Shown one piece after another: positions 51,289-59,378 of a stretch of 64,000 bases of DNA (positions within the stretch are counted from its first letter, which is position 1; every line of letters begins with the position of its first letter). The stretch comes from PMNU01 sp035480575 (GTDB lineage: Bacteria; Patescibacteriota; Saccharimonadia; Saccharimonadales; UBA4665). The position numbers and the translations under genes are program-made. Location: the NCBI GenBank assembly GCA_035480575.1, contig DATIHR010000023.1, forward strand, positions 1-64,000. Reading direction: 5' to 3'. The notes below the pieces were generated by a model. The model made no database searches and was not told the DNA's origin. It saw only the letters and a list, made by a program, of their open reading frames with translations.

Positions 51289-52243
51289 AAAAAACCTGAT
51301 CCTCCGCATATCTTACCGCGTAGCCTCGGCGAATAGACGGCTGCGTCGGTGTAACATTATGCAAAAAATATGCAACGGCCATTGCGCTTTCATTATACCC
51401 AAAGGCGGTCCGGATTGACGTTGCTGAAGATATGCGCGGATTTACCTCCAGAAGTTTCAGCTGGCCATCGTGCATTCTAAACTGAAAGTTGGTGGGTCCT
51501 ACGGGCTTAAGCAACGCTGCCATGTCTTTTATGGCCGTTTCCGCTTCGGGCAGGTCCACTACCTCGGCTTTTTGTGTAAACCCCTCTACGCCCAGTTTGC
51601 GGCGCATGCCCATCAGGCAACACAGCGTGCTGTTCGAATCAAAAAAGGCGGACACAGTGTATTCTGTTTCCTCGTCGCCAACAATTTGCTGTGCCATAAG
51701 CACAGGGCCAAGGTCATCTTTATGCTTCGTGAATATCTCTTCTGAATCAACAATAACAATGCCCTTCGACCCAAAGCCGCGTTTTGGCTTCATTAAAAAG
51801 GGCAGGCCAAAGGCATCGCGCAGTTCGGCAAATGTTCCTTCGGTTTTTGAATCGATCAAATACTTGGAACCGGCTGCCTGCATCTTTTTATAAAACTCCC
51901 ATTTATCACCGCACAATTCTATGAGATCAAGATTATTCAGCAGTAGTTTGGTCCCTGTTTGTGCTATCCGCTCCCGGTGCTCGTTCCAGGCGTACATGTC
52001 AACATCAATACAGGGGATGATCATGTCGACCTTGTGTTTTTCTATAACCCCGCATAGCCAGTCCACATAGCCGTCATCAACCGTTGGTATGGCCTGCTCG
52101 AAAATATCGCAGAACGCAGGGGCTACCGAATCGTCATAAATAGTCGTACCGATTAGCTTGTAACTTGGATCGCCTTTACGTAAAGACCTGAGCGTGCCGT
52201 AGCCAATAATTCCCGAGGCACCCGAAACAAGAATAGTTGTCAT
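51269..52243 (-). CDS. ATP-grasp ligase (carbamoyl-phosphate-synthase/PylC-like)
   Basis: A 324-residue enzyme. An N-terminal Rossmann-like domain (VSGASGIIGYGTLRSL) is followed by an ATP-grasp domain: KWEFYKKM, LPFLMKPKRGFGSKGI (ATP site, about 150-165), and LLEVNPRISSATS (metal site, about 268-280). Such ligases join a carboxylate to an amine or thiol using ATP. In this operon the amine could come from the sugar made by the aminotransferase. It overlaps the SDR gene by 4 nt. Confidence 0.87.
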   Translation of the reverse strand: MTTILVSGASGIIGYGTLRSLRKGDPSYKLIGTTIYDDSVAPAFCDIFEQAIPTVDDGYVDWLCGVIEKHKVDMIIPCIDVDMYAWNEHRERIAQTGTKLLLNNLDLIELCGDKWEFYKKMQAAGSKYLIDSKTEGTFAELRDAFGLPFLMKPKRGFGSKGIVIVDSEEIFTKHKDDLGPVLMAQQIVGDEETEYTVSAFFDSNSTLCCLMGMRRKLGVEGFTQKAEVVDLPEAETAIKDMAALLKPVGPTNFQFRMHDGQLKLLEVNPRISSATSIRTAFGYNESAMAVAYFLHNVTPTQPSIRRGYAVRYAEDQVFYDSDTV

Positions 52244-53085
52244 GCTGTTCCCTTTTCTCTATATTCCTTTATTCGCCGTAAACCATCGTCTATTGAGACA
52301 CTGGGCCGATAATCTATTTTATCGTATAGCGAGTAATCCGCAGGGAACACGTCATCAGGAATATCCGGCTTATCGTGCGCAAATGTTACCGTACTCCCCC
52401 TACCAAAGCTATGCTGCGCCGACTTTGCAATATGCGAGTAGGTAGCGTCCTCGGGTGCCGTACAGGCAAAGACACCGGCAACCTGGCGGGATATAACACG
52501 ATTAATAATCTCTGCTAGGTCGGCACTGTGTATGTAATTGCGGCGGGCATCGTGCTTGCCATACAACACAATGTCTTCGCCACGCTGGGCTTTGTCTACA
52601 ATCTGATACAAAAACGGTTGATTCTTGGCGAAGCTATCATCGTCGCCGTATATGCGCGATGGTCGCAAAATCGTCAAAGGAATTTCGTGCAGCTTACAGT
52701 AAAAGACAGCCAGCTCATCGGCATGTTTTTTAGTCAGGGCATATATAGAGTACGATGGGGACGATTCATCGAGCGCCGCAAAAATAGATGACACCAGTAC
52801 CAATTGTTTTAACTGCGCCTTTTTAACCGCTTCGCATATGCGCAGCGTGCCCAGTACATTTGTTTCTACCGCCGCTGTAATCGCCTCATCGCTCGTACCA
52901 CCAAAGTTGGCAGCAAAATTCACAACCACATCCACCCCGCTCGGAATTTCGACCGACTTATTGATATCACAGTACACATCGCAATCTTTTCTGCCGGCCG
53001 TAATAATCGTATTGTCTTTAGTAAATACAGGCAGGGCAGCCCTCGCTAGTGCCGAACCTGCACCTATAACTAACACCGTGCTCAT
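52240..53085 (-). CDS. NAD-dependent epimerase/dehydratase-like SDR
   Basis: A 281-residue SDR enzyme. It begins VLVIGAGSALARAAL (a slightly unusual cofactor loop), then VVNFAANFGG, LVSSIFAAL, YALTKKHADE with the catalytic Tyr-Lys, and ILRPSRIYGDD. It lacks an obvious match to a named enzyme and could be a reductase or epimerase of an NDP-sugar. It has 4-nt overlaps on both sides. Confidence 0.83.
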   Translation of the reverse strand: MSTVLVIGAGSALARAALPVFTKDNTIITAGRKDCDVYCDINKSVEIPSGVDVVVNFAANFGGTSDEAITAAVETNVLGTLRICEAVKKAQLKQLVLVSSIFAALDESSPSYSIYALTKKHADELAVFYCKLHEIPLTILRPSRIYGDDDSFAKNQPFLYQIVDKAQRGEDIVLYGKHDARRNYIHSADLAEIINRVISRQVAGVFACTAPEDATYSHIAKSAQHSFGRGSTVTFAHDKPDIPDDVFPADYSLYDKIDYRPSVSIDDGLRRIKEYREKGTA

Positions 53086-53783
53086 ACTAATTCGTACTCG
53101 TTTAGCATGTGTTTTACCTTCTCTTTGTCGTTAAACATCAAGACGTCAATAATAGACAGCCAGGGTACAAACGGATTATCGAACTGTTTGTATTCGATAG
53201 GGCGCGACTTAATAAAGTTCAGCTCTATACCCTCCGCTTTAAATACGTCTTTGTCGTATAAATCCACACCACCGCTGGCGTTAATATACATATCCGCTCC
53301 AGTAGCCTTGGCAATAGCCAGCACTTTTTGTTGCCCTTTTAGCGAGTGGTCGGCATCAACAGTAGAGGAGACGACTATGTCGGTAGTGATGTCCAGGTAC
53401 TCGCAAATTGCCTTAATAGAGTTATAAATATAGCCAAATAAATTTTTGTCGTCGTGCAAAAAACAGGCCTCAATAAGTGGATAGGCAACCGCATACTGCG
53501 ACGCTTTGCGGTATGTCTGCTGAATAATAGCAAGGGTGCGCCGTATTTCTTTTTCGCTGTCGTCGCTACGGTACCGATCGACGACGTTCAAATAATCCGA
53601 GTCCTTTTTAATAGGTATGGTAAACAGGCGGTCATGGTCGCCGTCTAAAATTCTATTGCGGTTAAACCATCCTTTTTTTGTATATTCTATGTTGTCGTAC
53701 ACAACAAACGTATCGACACTAGCAATAAGCTGCCAGTAGCCGATATACGGCATAAAGTATGGCTGCATTATGGCTGTTTTCAT
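53082..53783 (-). CDS. WbqC-family protein
   Basis: A 233-residue protein of the WbqC family: the start MKTAIMQPYFMPYIGYWQLI (1-20), then VYDNIEYTKKGWFNRN and YINASGG are typical. Members occur in many O-antigen and capsule loci next to aminotransferases; the biochemical role is not firmly known, but acyl- or aminoacyl-transfer has been suggested. 4-nt overlaps on both sides. Confidence 0.88.
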   Translation of the reverse strand: MKTAIMQPYFMPYIGYWQLIASVDTFVVYDNIEYTKKGWFNRNRILDGDHDRLFTIPIKKDSDYLNVVDRYRSDDSEKEIRRTLAIIQQTYRKASQYAVAYPLIEACFLHDDKNLFGYIYNSIKAICEYLDITTDIVVSSTVDADHSLKGQQKVLAIAKATGADMYINASGGVDLYDKDVFKAEGIELNFIKSRPIEYKQFDNPFVPWLSIIDVLMFNDKEKVKHMLNEYELV

Positions 53784-54379
53784 TTGGTTATTTCCGCGAT
53801 TAAATTTGACTCTTCTCGAATCTCTAGGTTCCGTAGTTCTGGGTATTCGCTTTCGCGGAGCTTACAGAATTTGATCTTTGTGTAGCCTGCCTCTTCGATT
53901 CGTCGTTTTAGTTCCTCGGTATCGTACAGCCACTTGTGGCCCCATTCCCGAAAGGCAATATTAATACGCTCGGCGGGGGTCTTAATGTACGTCAATTTAA
54001 ATCGCTTAATAGTCGGATCTTTGTCGATTGGCAGGCTCGCGTACTGCTCAACAACCTCCGTCAGGTTTGGCGTTGCAATCCGCAGCACGCCGCCAGGTTT
54101 TAGAACGCGCATTAAATCCTTAAGCACTGCTTGGCCTTCCTCGACAGTCAAGTGCTCTATGAGGTGCTCGTTAAAAATAAAATCAACGCTACCGTCTTTA
54201 TAGGGCAGGGGGTTCCGGAGGTCCCAGTTTAGGTCGAGCTGTTTAATGTTATTGTCTGAGTTATTATCTACATTTACCCAGCCTTTTTTGTAGTCTGTGC
54301 CGCAGCCGACATTAAGCATAACTTTGCCCTTGCCGCCCCCCAGTATTTTTTTTGCAGCTGCTTTTATACGTTTTTTCAT
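53780..54379 (-). CDS. SAM-dependent methyltransferase
   Basis: A 199-residue class I methyltransferase. Motif I is MLNVGCGTDYKKG (about 20-32), the next acidic position is DLNWDLRN, and FNEHLIEHLTVEEG is the post-I segment. MRVLKPGGVLRIATPN is the typical C-terminal strand. The gene overlaps the aminotransferase and WbqC genes by 4 nt. The target may be a sugar or its acyl group. Confidence 0.85.
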   Translation of the reverse strand: MKKRIKAAAKKILGGGKGKVMLNVGCGTDYKKGWVNVDNNSDNNIKQLDLNWDLRNPLPYKDGSVDFIFNEHLIEHLTVEEGQAVLKDLMRVLKPGGVLRIATPNLTEVVEQYASLPIDKDPTIKRFKLTYIKTPAERINIAFREWGHKWLYDTEELKRRIEEAGYTKIKFCKLRESEYPELRNLEIREESNLIAEITK

Positions 54380-55452
54380 GTATTTAACACCTTACATATA
54401 TCATTAACTATTTCCTCTTCCAGGCCGCTATACAGTGGCAGGCATAAAATTCGTTTCGAAATATCTTCTGATACCGGGCACCGCTGATCGCTCGCCACAT
54501 ATTTGATAGTGTTGAGCGAGGGATAGAAATACCTCCTGGGATATATACTCCGCTCCTTGAGTCGCTCCATTTTCTGCAGCAATTCATCCTCGCTCCGTAA
54601 CACTACAGGATGGTATGCATAGTTATATGTCGTGCCCTTTCGGATAACCGGCCGCTCGAATTTAGCGCGCGGAAGGAGGGCATCGTATTGCGCCGATACT
54701 TTCTTGCGCCCGGCAATAATTTCGTCAATGTATTTTAGATTGCACAGCCCCATTGCCGCCTGGAATTCCGATGCTTTAGCATTTATACCCAGCTGGTGCT
54801 GAACGTCGCCGTTATGCCCAAAGCGCTTGGCAAGCTCTATCTTGGCACTTACTTTTTTATCGCGGGCAATAAGCAAGCCGCCTTCTACTGTATGAAATGG
54901 CTTAGTTGCATGGAGGCTACACATTGAAACGTCGCCATAGTCTAAGAGTGATTTACCCTTATACTCTGCACCGAACGCATGCGCCGCATCGTACACTACA
55001 GGTATATCGTGTTTTTTGGCAATCGCTTCAATCGCTTCAATGTCGCATGGGTTGCCAAACACATGAACAGGCAAGATTGCTTTTGTGTTCTCGGTAATAA
55101 GTGCTTCTATTTTTTTAGGATCAATACAAAGTGTTTTAGGATCAATATCAATAAATATCGGCGTGCAGCGCTCCCATAGAATAGGAGAAATTGTTCCTAC
55201 ATATGAAAACGGTGTCGTAATAATCTCACCCTCGGTTATCCCGAGTGACCGTAATGCTATTTGTAAACCTATTGTTCCGTTGGTGACAAAATGAAGATCC
55301 TCTACCCGCAGACGAGTCTCAAGCGCTGCCTCAAGTTCTTTTAAGAGCGGCCCTTGATTCGTCAGCCAGTCATTCTTCCAAATTCTTTGCAGATACTGCT
55401 GATACTCCTCAATAGGTGGCAAGAACGATTTAGTAACGTTTACGCGCTTCAT
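54376..55452 (-). CDS. DegT/DnrJ/EryC1/StrS sugar aminotransferase (VioA/FdtB-like)
   Basis: A 358-residue PLP enzyme. The catalytic Lys is in CSLHATKPFHTVEGG (about 180-194), which resembles the VioA and FdtB subgroup that aminates dTDP-4-keto-6-deoxyglucose or its 3-keto isomer. DVAHAFGA appears here as DAAHAFGAEYKG. rmlB in this locus could supply the ketosugar. The leader contains AGGAGG and a CTGGGCCCAG palindrome, and a TATAAT box lies at 55509-55514. First gene of the ten-gene operon. Confidence 0.9.
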   Translation of the reverse strand: MKRVNVTKSFLPPIEEYQQYLQRIWKNDWLTNQGPLLKELEAALETRLRVEDLHFVTNGTIGLQIALRSLGITEGEIITTPFSYVGTISPILWERCTPIFIDIDPKTLCIDPKKIEALITENTKAILPVHVFGNPCDIEAIEAIAKKHDIPVVYDAAHAFGAEYKGKSLLDYGDVSMCSLHATKPFHTVEGGLLIARDKKVSAKIELAKRFGHNGDVQHQLGINAKASEFQAAMGLCNLKYIDEIIAGRKKVSAQYDALLPRAKFERPVIRKGTTYNYAYHPVVLRSEDELLQKMERLKERSIYPRRYFYPSLNTIKYVASDQRCPVSEDISKRILCLPLYSGLEEEIVNDICKVLNT

Positions 55453-55508
55453 GTAACTCCATCCTCCTGCTTCATCACGCCCCTGGGCCCAGTTGTCACT
55501 TCTGTTAA

Positions 55509-55514
55509 ATTATA
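55509..55514 (-). promoter_or_regulatory. -10 box of the ten-gene operon
   Basis: TATAAT on the minus strand. The leader of about 50 nt to the ATG at 55452 carries AGGAGG and the palindrome CTGGGCCCAG. Confidence 0.5.
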
Positions 55515-55526
55515 TGCTAAACCTTG

Positions 55527-55532
55527 TATAAT
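55527..55532 (+). promoter_or_regulatory. -10 box of the GT-like gene at 55540
   Basis: TATAAT, then seven bases (TGTGAGG), then ATG at 55540. It lies 13 bases from the -10 of the divergent ten-gene operon. Confidence 0.6.
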
Positions 55533-55539
55533 TGTGAGG

Positions 55540-56307
55540 ATGTTTAAAAAGAAAAAAATCCTCTGCTATGTATTGGTCTTTGATCAAGTGGATATAATAA
55601 AAAAATGCCTCACGTTTCTCTCGAAATATTCGGACCGGCTTGACCTTATTGTTTTAGAAAATCCAAGCAAAAATACACCGGTAATCAAAAATATTGTAGA
55701 GAACATGGGCAAACAAGGGCACGTTAAACGGTACTATTTGTTTGACGAAAACATTACCGGCATAGCCATGATGACAGTGCTTAATAAAGAGCAAGCCTTA
55801 GTTAAAAAAAGCGCCTACACCATTATATCCGACGGCGATCTTGTTTCCAGCGATGCAGACTGGCTGGATGAAGAGGTTGGTATACTCAAGCACAACCCCG
55901 ATGTGCTGGCATGCGGCATAAGTCTGGATATGTCGAATCTGCCGCTTAAGACGTACCCGGAATCTACCGGCTGGATTCCTCCGGACATTAGCGAAAAGCC
56001 GGATTATTACGAGGCAGTAACTGGCGGCCATTTACTGATGCTTCGGGGACGCGACTTTTCGGATTATATTGACTGGAAAAACAGTAGCGGTGCCGACCAC
56101 ATAGACAGCATCATGCACAAGTATTGCTACGAAACAAAACACAAAAAATGGGCGCGTACCAAAAAATCAAAAGCCTATCACCTAACGTGGGACTTATACG
56201 CCGACAAAAACCACCCCTATACAAAATTTAGGTCAAAGAAAACCTTTAAAGAAACTTGGCACCACACCCAAACGGCAACGTATACGGTAACCGATTTCTC
56301 GGACTAA
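55540..56307 (+). CDS. GT2-like glycosyltransferase
   Basis: A 255-residue protein with a GT-A look: CYVLVFDQVDIIKKCL, LIVLENPSKNTP, and an SDGDLVSSD segment (about 97-105) that supplies the DxD. It starts with several Lys. A longer ORF reaches back to 55354, but start 55540 is fixed by a TATAAT seven bases upstream. Its stop overlaps that of the convergent Wzt gene by 4 nt. Confidence 0.72.
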   Translation: MFKKKKILCYVLVFDQVDIIKKCLTFLSKYSDRLDLIVLENPSKNTPVIKNIVENMGKQGHVKRYYLFDENITGIAMMTVLNKEQALVKKSAYTIISDGDLVSSDADWLDEEVGILKHNPDVLACGISLDMSNLPLKTYPESTGWIPPDISEKPDYYEAVTGGHLLMLRGRDFSDYIDWKNSSGADHIDSIMHKYCYETKHKKWARTKKSKAYHLTWDLYADKNHPYTKFRSKKTFKETWHHTQTATYTVTDFSD

Positions 56308-57464
56308 TACTCCCAGTTATCAGCCAGTCGCAAGGCGCCACCGCGAGTATCGTCTTTTGGGCCGCTAACAGTAAAGCTAATCGGTTTTTTGCTGAGGCTC
56401 AACAGTGCCCGACTGTCTTTTTTAGAAAGCACTGAATTTAATTGGTATACGCCAACATTAAGTACCGACGTATTAATGGTAAAGTGAGCTGTACCACTAC
56501 CAATAAGCGGCTTCTCGAGCGACGATGTCATTTCGGCAATTGTTACGCCATCTTTTATAAGCGAAAACGCAATGTATGTTTCTTCTGTAGTTTTTGACGT
56601 GTACTTAAACGCCATTTTTACTTTGTCTTCTGTCTGGCTAACCTTAGAGGCAACCAATGTATGCTGCTTGGACAGCTCGATACCCGGATCGGCAGCCTGC
56701 TTCATAGATTCGATGTTTTCGGTCATATATAGTTCTGCAACGTCTTCCGGTGTGCCGTCGAGTATAAGTTCGCCATCTTTTATGTAAACCGCCCGGTTGC
56801 AAAACCGACGCACCGCGTTCATATCGTGTGACACAAATACTACCGTTTGACCGCGCTTTTTGAGTTCTTCGAAGTAGTCGTAGCATTTTTGTTGGAAGGC
56901 GGCGTCGCCAACGGCCAAAACTTCGTCTAATAGCAGTATGTCGCTCTTGGCGCGAATAGCAATAGAAAACGCTAGTCGCACCTGCATACCAGACGAATAG
57001 TTTTTGAGTTTTTGGTCCATAAAACGTTCTAGTTCGGCAAACTCCACAATGTCCTGATACATGATTTTCATTTCTTTGTGGTTAAAGCCCAGCAGGGCGC
57101 CGTTGAGGTACACGTTTTCCCGGCCAGTTAGTTCCGGATTGAATCCAACGCCAAGCTCGATAAATGGCGTTAGCTTGCCGTTGACATGTATCGCCCCTTT
57201 GGTCGGCGAGTAGATACCCGCCAGTAGCTTCAGCATAGTGCTCTTGCCGCTACCGTTGCGCCCGGCAATAGCAAAGAAATCACCTTTTTTAACCTCAAGC
57301 GACACACCCTTAAGAGCGCTCTGCAGTTCGTATCCGCGGTTGCCGCGCTTGTAGAAGTTCAGAAGCAGCTGCTTAATCCCGCTGTAGTTCTCGTGCGGCA
57401 ATTTAAAAATTTTAGTAACGTTGTCGACGACAATTGCGCCCGGCTTGTCTTCTGTGTCCGTCAT
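56304..57464 (-). CDS. wzt: Polysaccharide ABC exporter ATPase with C-terminal sugar-binding domain
   Basis: A 386-residue ATPase of the Wzt/TagH/RfbE type. Walker A is GRNGSGKST (about 68-76), the signature is YSSGMQVRL, and Walker B is ILLLDEVLAVGD. The first about 245 residues form the nucleotide-binding domain. The last about 130 residues form a beta-sandwich as in Wzt proteins that recognise the finished glycan end. It works with the permease whose gene overlaps its start by 4 nt. Confidence 0.93.
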   Translation of the reverse strand: MTDTEDKPGAIVVDNVTKIFKLPHENYSGIKQLLLNFYKRGNRGYELQSALKGVSLEVKKGDFFAIAGRNGSGKSTMLKLLAGIYSPTKGAIHVNGKLTPFIELGVGFNPELTGRENVYLNGALLGFNHKEMKIMYQDIVEFAELERFMDQKLKNYSSGMQVRLAFSIAIRAKSDILLLDEVLAVGDAAFQQKCYDYFEELKKRGQTVVFVSHDMNAVRRFCNRAVYIKDGELILDGTPEDVAELYMTENIESMKQAADPGIELSKQHTLVASKVSQTEDKVKMAFKYTSKTTEETYIAFSLIKDGVTIAEMTSSLEKPLIGSGTAHFTINTSVLNVGVYQLNSVLSKKDSRALLSLSKKPISFTVSGPKDDTRGGALRLADNWEY

Positions 57465-58279
57465 AAGTTCTCCGCGAAGTCCTTTGCCTCTTTTTTAAAG
57501 TAGAGAACGCCAAGAATGAATATTACAAATGTTATAGCTAAAGGAATTAAGCGGGCCATGGGGTTATGGAAAACCTCGGCTATAGTCAGCGTTTCCTTAG
57601 TAATCAGAACATTCCTGCCGTCCTGGATTGCTTGAGCTGCCGGGTTCAGTAGAATCAGTTTTTGGAATGTTTCATTCGTTATAAGGCTGAGCGGATACAA
57701 TATCGGCGTTAAGTAAAAAAGGCCCTGCGTAATAATTTCCCATATGTGGCTAACGTCTCGATATTTCACAAACAATGCAGACAGTAGCAGGGACACGCCG
57801 AGTGCCAGGATATACAGCTCTACAAGTACGACGGGGAACCAGACGATTTCGGGCGAAAAATCCACACCGTTAATGACCAGAAACACCACCACAACCACCA
57901 TGTTCAGGGCAAAGTTAATAAGCGCCGATGTACTGCTGGTTAGTACAATAATCCACCGGGGAATGCGGATTTTGCGGATAATGCCGCCGCGGTCAACAAT
58001 GGACGTCAGGCTTTGGCTGGTTGTTTCTGTAAACAAACTCCACATGACAATGCCAAGTAATAGATAGACCGGATAGTGGGGAACCGACGCGCCCAGCCGC
58101 AAGAACTTAACAAAGACAACATACATAATAAGGAACAGAAAGAGTGGCTTGAGCAAGGACCATGCGTAGCCAAGGAACGAGCCTTGATAGCGAAGCTTAA
58201 AGTCGGTAATGACCAATTCGCGTAACAAGGCACGGTTCTGCTTACTAAAAACTTTGCGAATAACAAGAACAAGTGACAT
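57461..58279 (-). CDS. wzm: Polysaccharide ABC exporter permease
   Basis: A 272-residue ABC-2 type permease with six membrane segments (roughly 35-55, 62-85, 110-135, 145-170, 180-200, 240-260). The start region FKLRYQGSFLGYAWSLLKPL and the PLSLI segment are hallmarks of Wzm/TagG/RfbA proteins. It forms the channel that exports the lipid-linked glycan, powered by the Wzt partner. TATAAT at 58293-58298 lies 13 bases before the ATG. Confidence 0.93.
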   Translation of the reverse strand: MSLVLVIRKVFSKQNRALLRELVITDFKLRYQGSFLGYAWSLLKPLFLFLIMYVVFVKFLRLGASVPHYPVYLLLGIVMWSLFTETTSQSLTSIVDRGGIIRKIRIPRWIIVLTSSTSALINFALNMVVVVVFLVINGVDFSPEIVWFPVVLVELYILALGVSLLLSALFVKYRDVSHIWEIITQGLFYLTPILYPLSLITNETFQKLILLNPAAQAIQDGRNVLITKETLTIAEVFHNPMARLIPLAITFVIFILGVLYFKKEAKDFAENL

Positions 58280-58292
58280 ATACTATCAACAG

Positions 58293-58298
58293 ATTATA
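58293..58298 (-). promoter_or_regulatory. -10 box of the wzm-wzt operon
   Basis: TATAAT on the minus strand, 13 bases from the ATG at 58279, in the 35-bp gap to the divergent GT2 gene. Confidence 0.5.
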
Positions 58299-58314
58299 GG
58301 GTACTGACTGCCTA

Positions 58315-59370
58315 ATGAAAAATCATATCGTTGTAATAATTCCTAACCTAAACGGCGAGACGCGGCTAGCTGCGGCTATAGAATCCGTGTTAGGCCAAAG
58401 CTACCGCAACCTCAGCCTGGTTATCGTGGACAATGCTTCCACGGACGATTCCAGGGCCATCATCGAACGTTATAAAAAGAAAGACTCGCGCGTCTCTAGC
58501 ATCTACCGCGAGAAAAACTACGGCTTTACCGGCGGCGTTAACCCTGGCATTGACGCAGCAATTTCGCAAGGCGCCATATACGCCGCACCATTCAATAATG
58601 ACGCCATTGCCGACAAAGATTGGGCAAAGCACCTGGCACACTTTTTAGACACCCACGAAGACTACGGCATTGCGGCGTGCAGCATATTGCATAGCGACGG
58701 CAAGACCATAGACAGTACCGCCGACCAATACACGGTATGGGGTATTCCTTTCCCTCGCGGGCGCGACGAGCCGGCCGCTAACCGCTACGGCCTAACAGCC
58801 GACATTTTTGGCGCATCGGGCGGCGCCAGTATGTATCGGGTATCTATGCTTAAGGAAATTGGCGGGTTCGACCAAGATTTTTTTGCGTACTACGAAGATA
58901 TCGACCTCAGCTTCCGAGCTCAGCTGGCTGGTTGGAAAGTCCGTTTTGTACCCGAGGCAGTCGTGTACCACGAGCAAGGGAAGACGAGCGCCCAATTATC
59001 CAAACGGCAAACCAGCGGCCGGGTAGCAACCGAATTTACTACCAAGCAGTACATGAAAAACCTGCCGTATATTTTAGTAAAAGACATGCCGCTCAAGCTT
59101 TTAGTACGCGTACTACCCCGCTTTGTGCTTGCCTATACCCTGTTCTTTATAAAATCGTTCCCAGAAGGCCGCGGGGGAGGGGCGCTTGCCGGTGTGTCAC
59201 AGTTTTGGTTGCACCTGCCTAAAAAACTAATCGAACGTGGGTACATTCAAAAAAATCGCACAGTCAGTAACCAGTATCTCTGGAGTCTGTTCATCCACGA
59301 CCTACCCCCAAATGCGTACAAACTTAGGCGCTTGCGGAGCCTCTGGTGGAAAATCCGAGGAAAAGCTTAG
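58315..59370 (+). CDS. Glycosyltransferase family 2 (rhamnosyltransferase-like)
   Basis: A 351-residue GT-A enzyme. PNLNGETRLAAAI, VIVDNASTDDS and the FNND metal site (about 96-99) are visible. GASGGASMYRVSMLKEIGGFD and FAYYEDIDLSFRAQLAGWKV are the usual blocks of the WbbL/rhamnosyl branch. The C-terminal part (about 255-350) is basic and amphipathic and may attach to the membrane. It is next to the exporter genes. Confidence 0.88.
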   Translation: MKNHIVVIIPNLNGETRLAAAIESVLGQSYRNLSLVIVDNASTDDSRAIIERYKKKDSRVSSIYREKNYGFTGGVNPGIDAAISQGAIYAAPFNNDAIADKDWAKHLAHFLDTHEDYGIAACSILHSDGKTIDSTADQYTVWGIPFPRGRDEPAANRYGLTADIFGASGGASMYRVSMLKEIGGFDQDFFAYYEDIDLSFRAQLAGWKVRFVPEAVVYHEQGKTSAQLSKRQTSGRVATEFTTKQYMKNLPYILVKDMPLKLLVRVLPRFVLAYTLFFIKSFPEGRGGGALAGVSQFWLHLPKKLIERGYIQKNRTVSNQYLWSLFIHDLPPNAYKLRRLRSLWWKIRGKA

Positions 59371-59378
59371 CTCTTACT

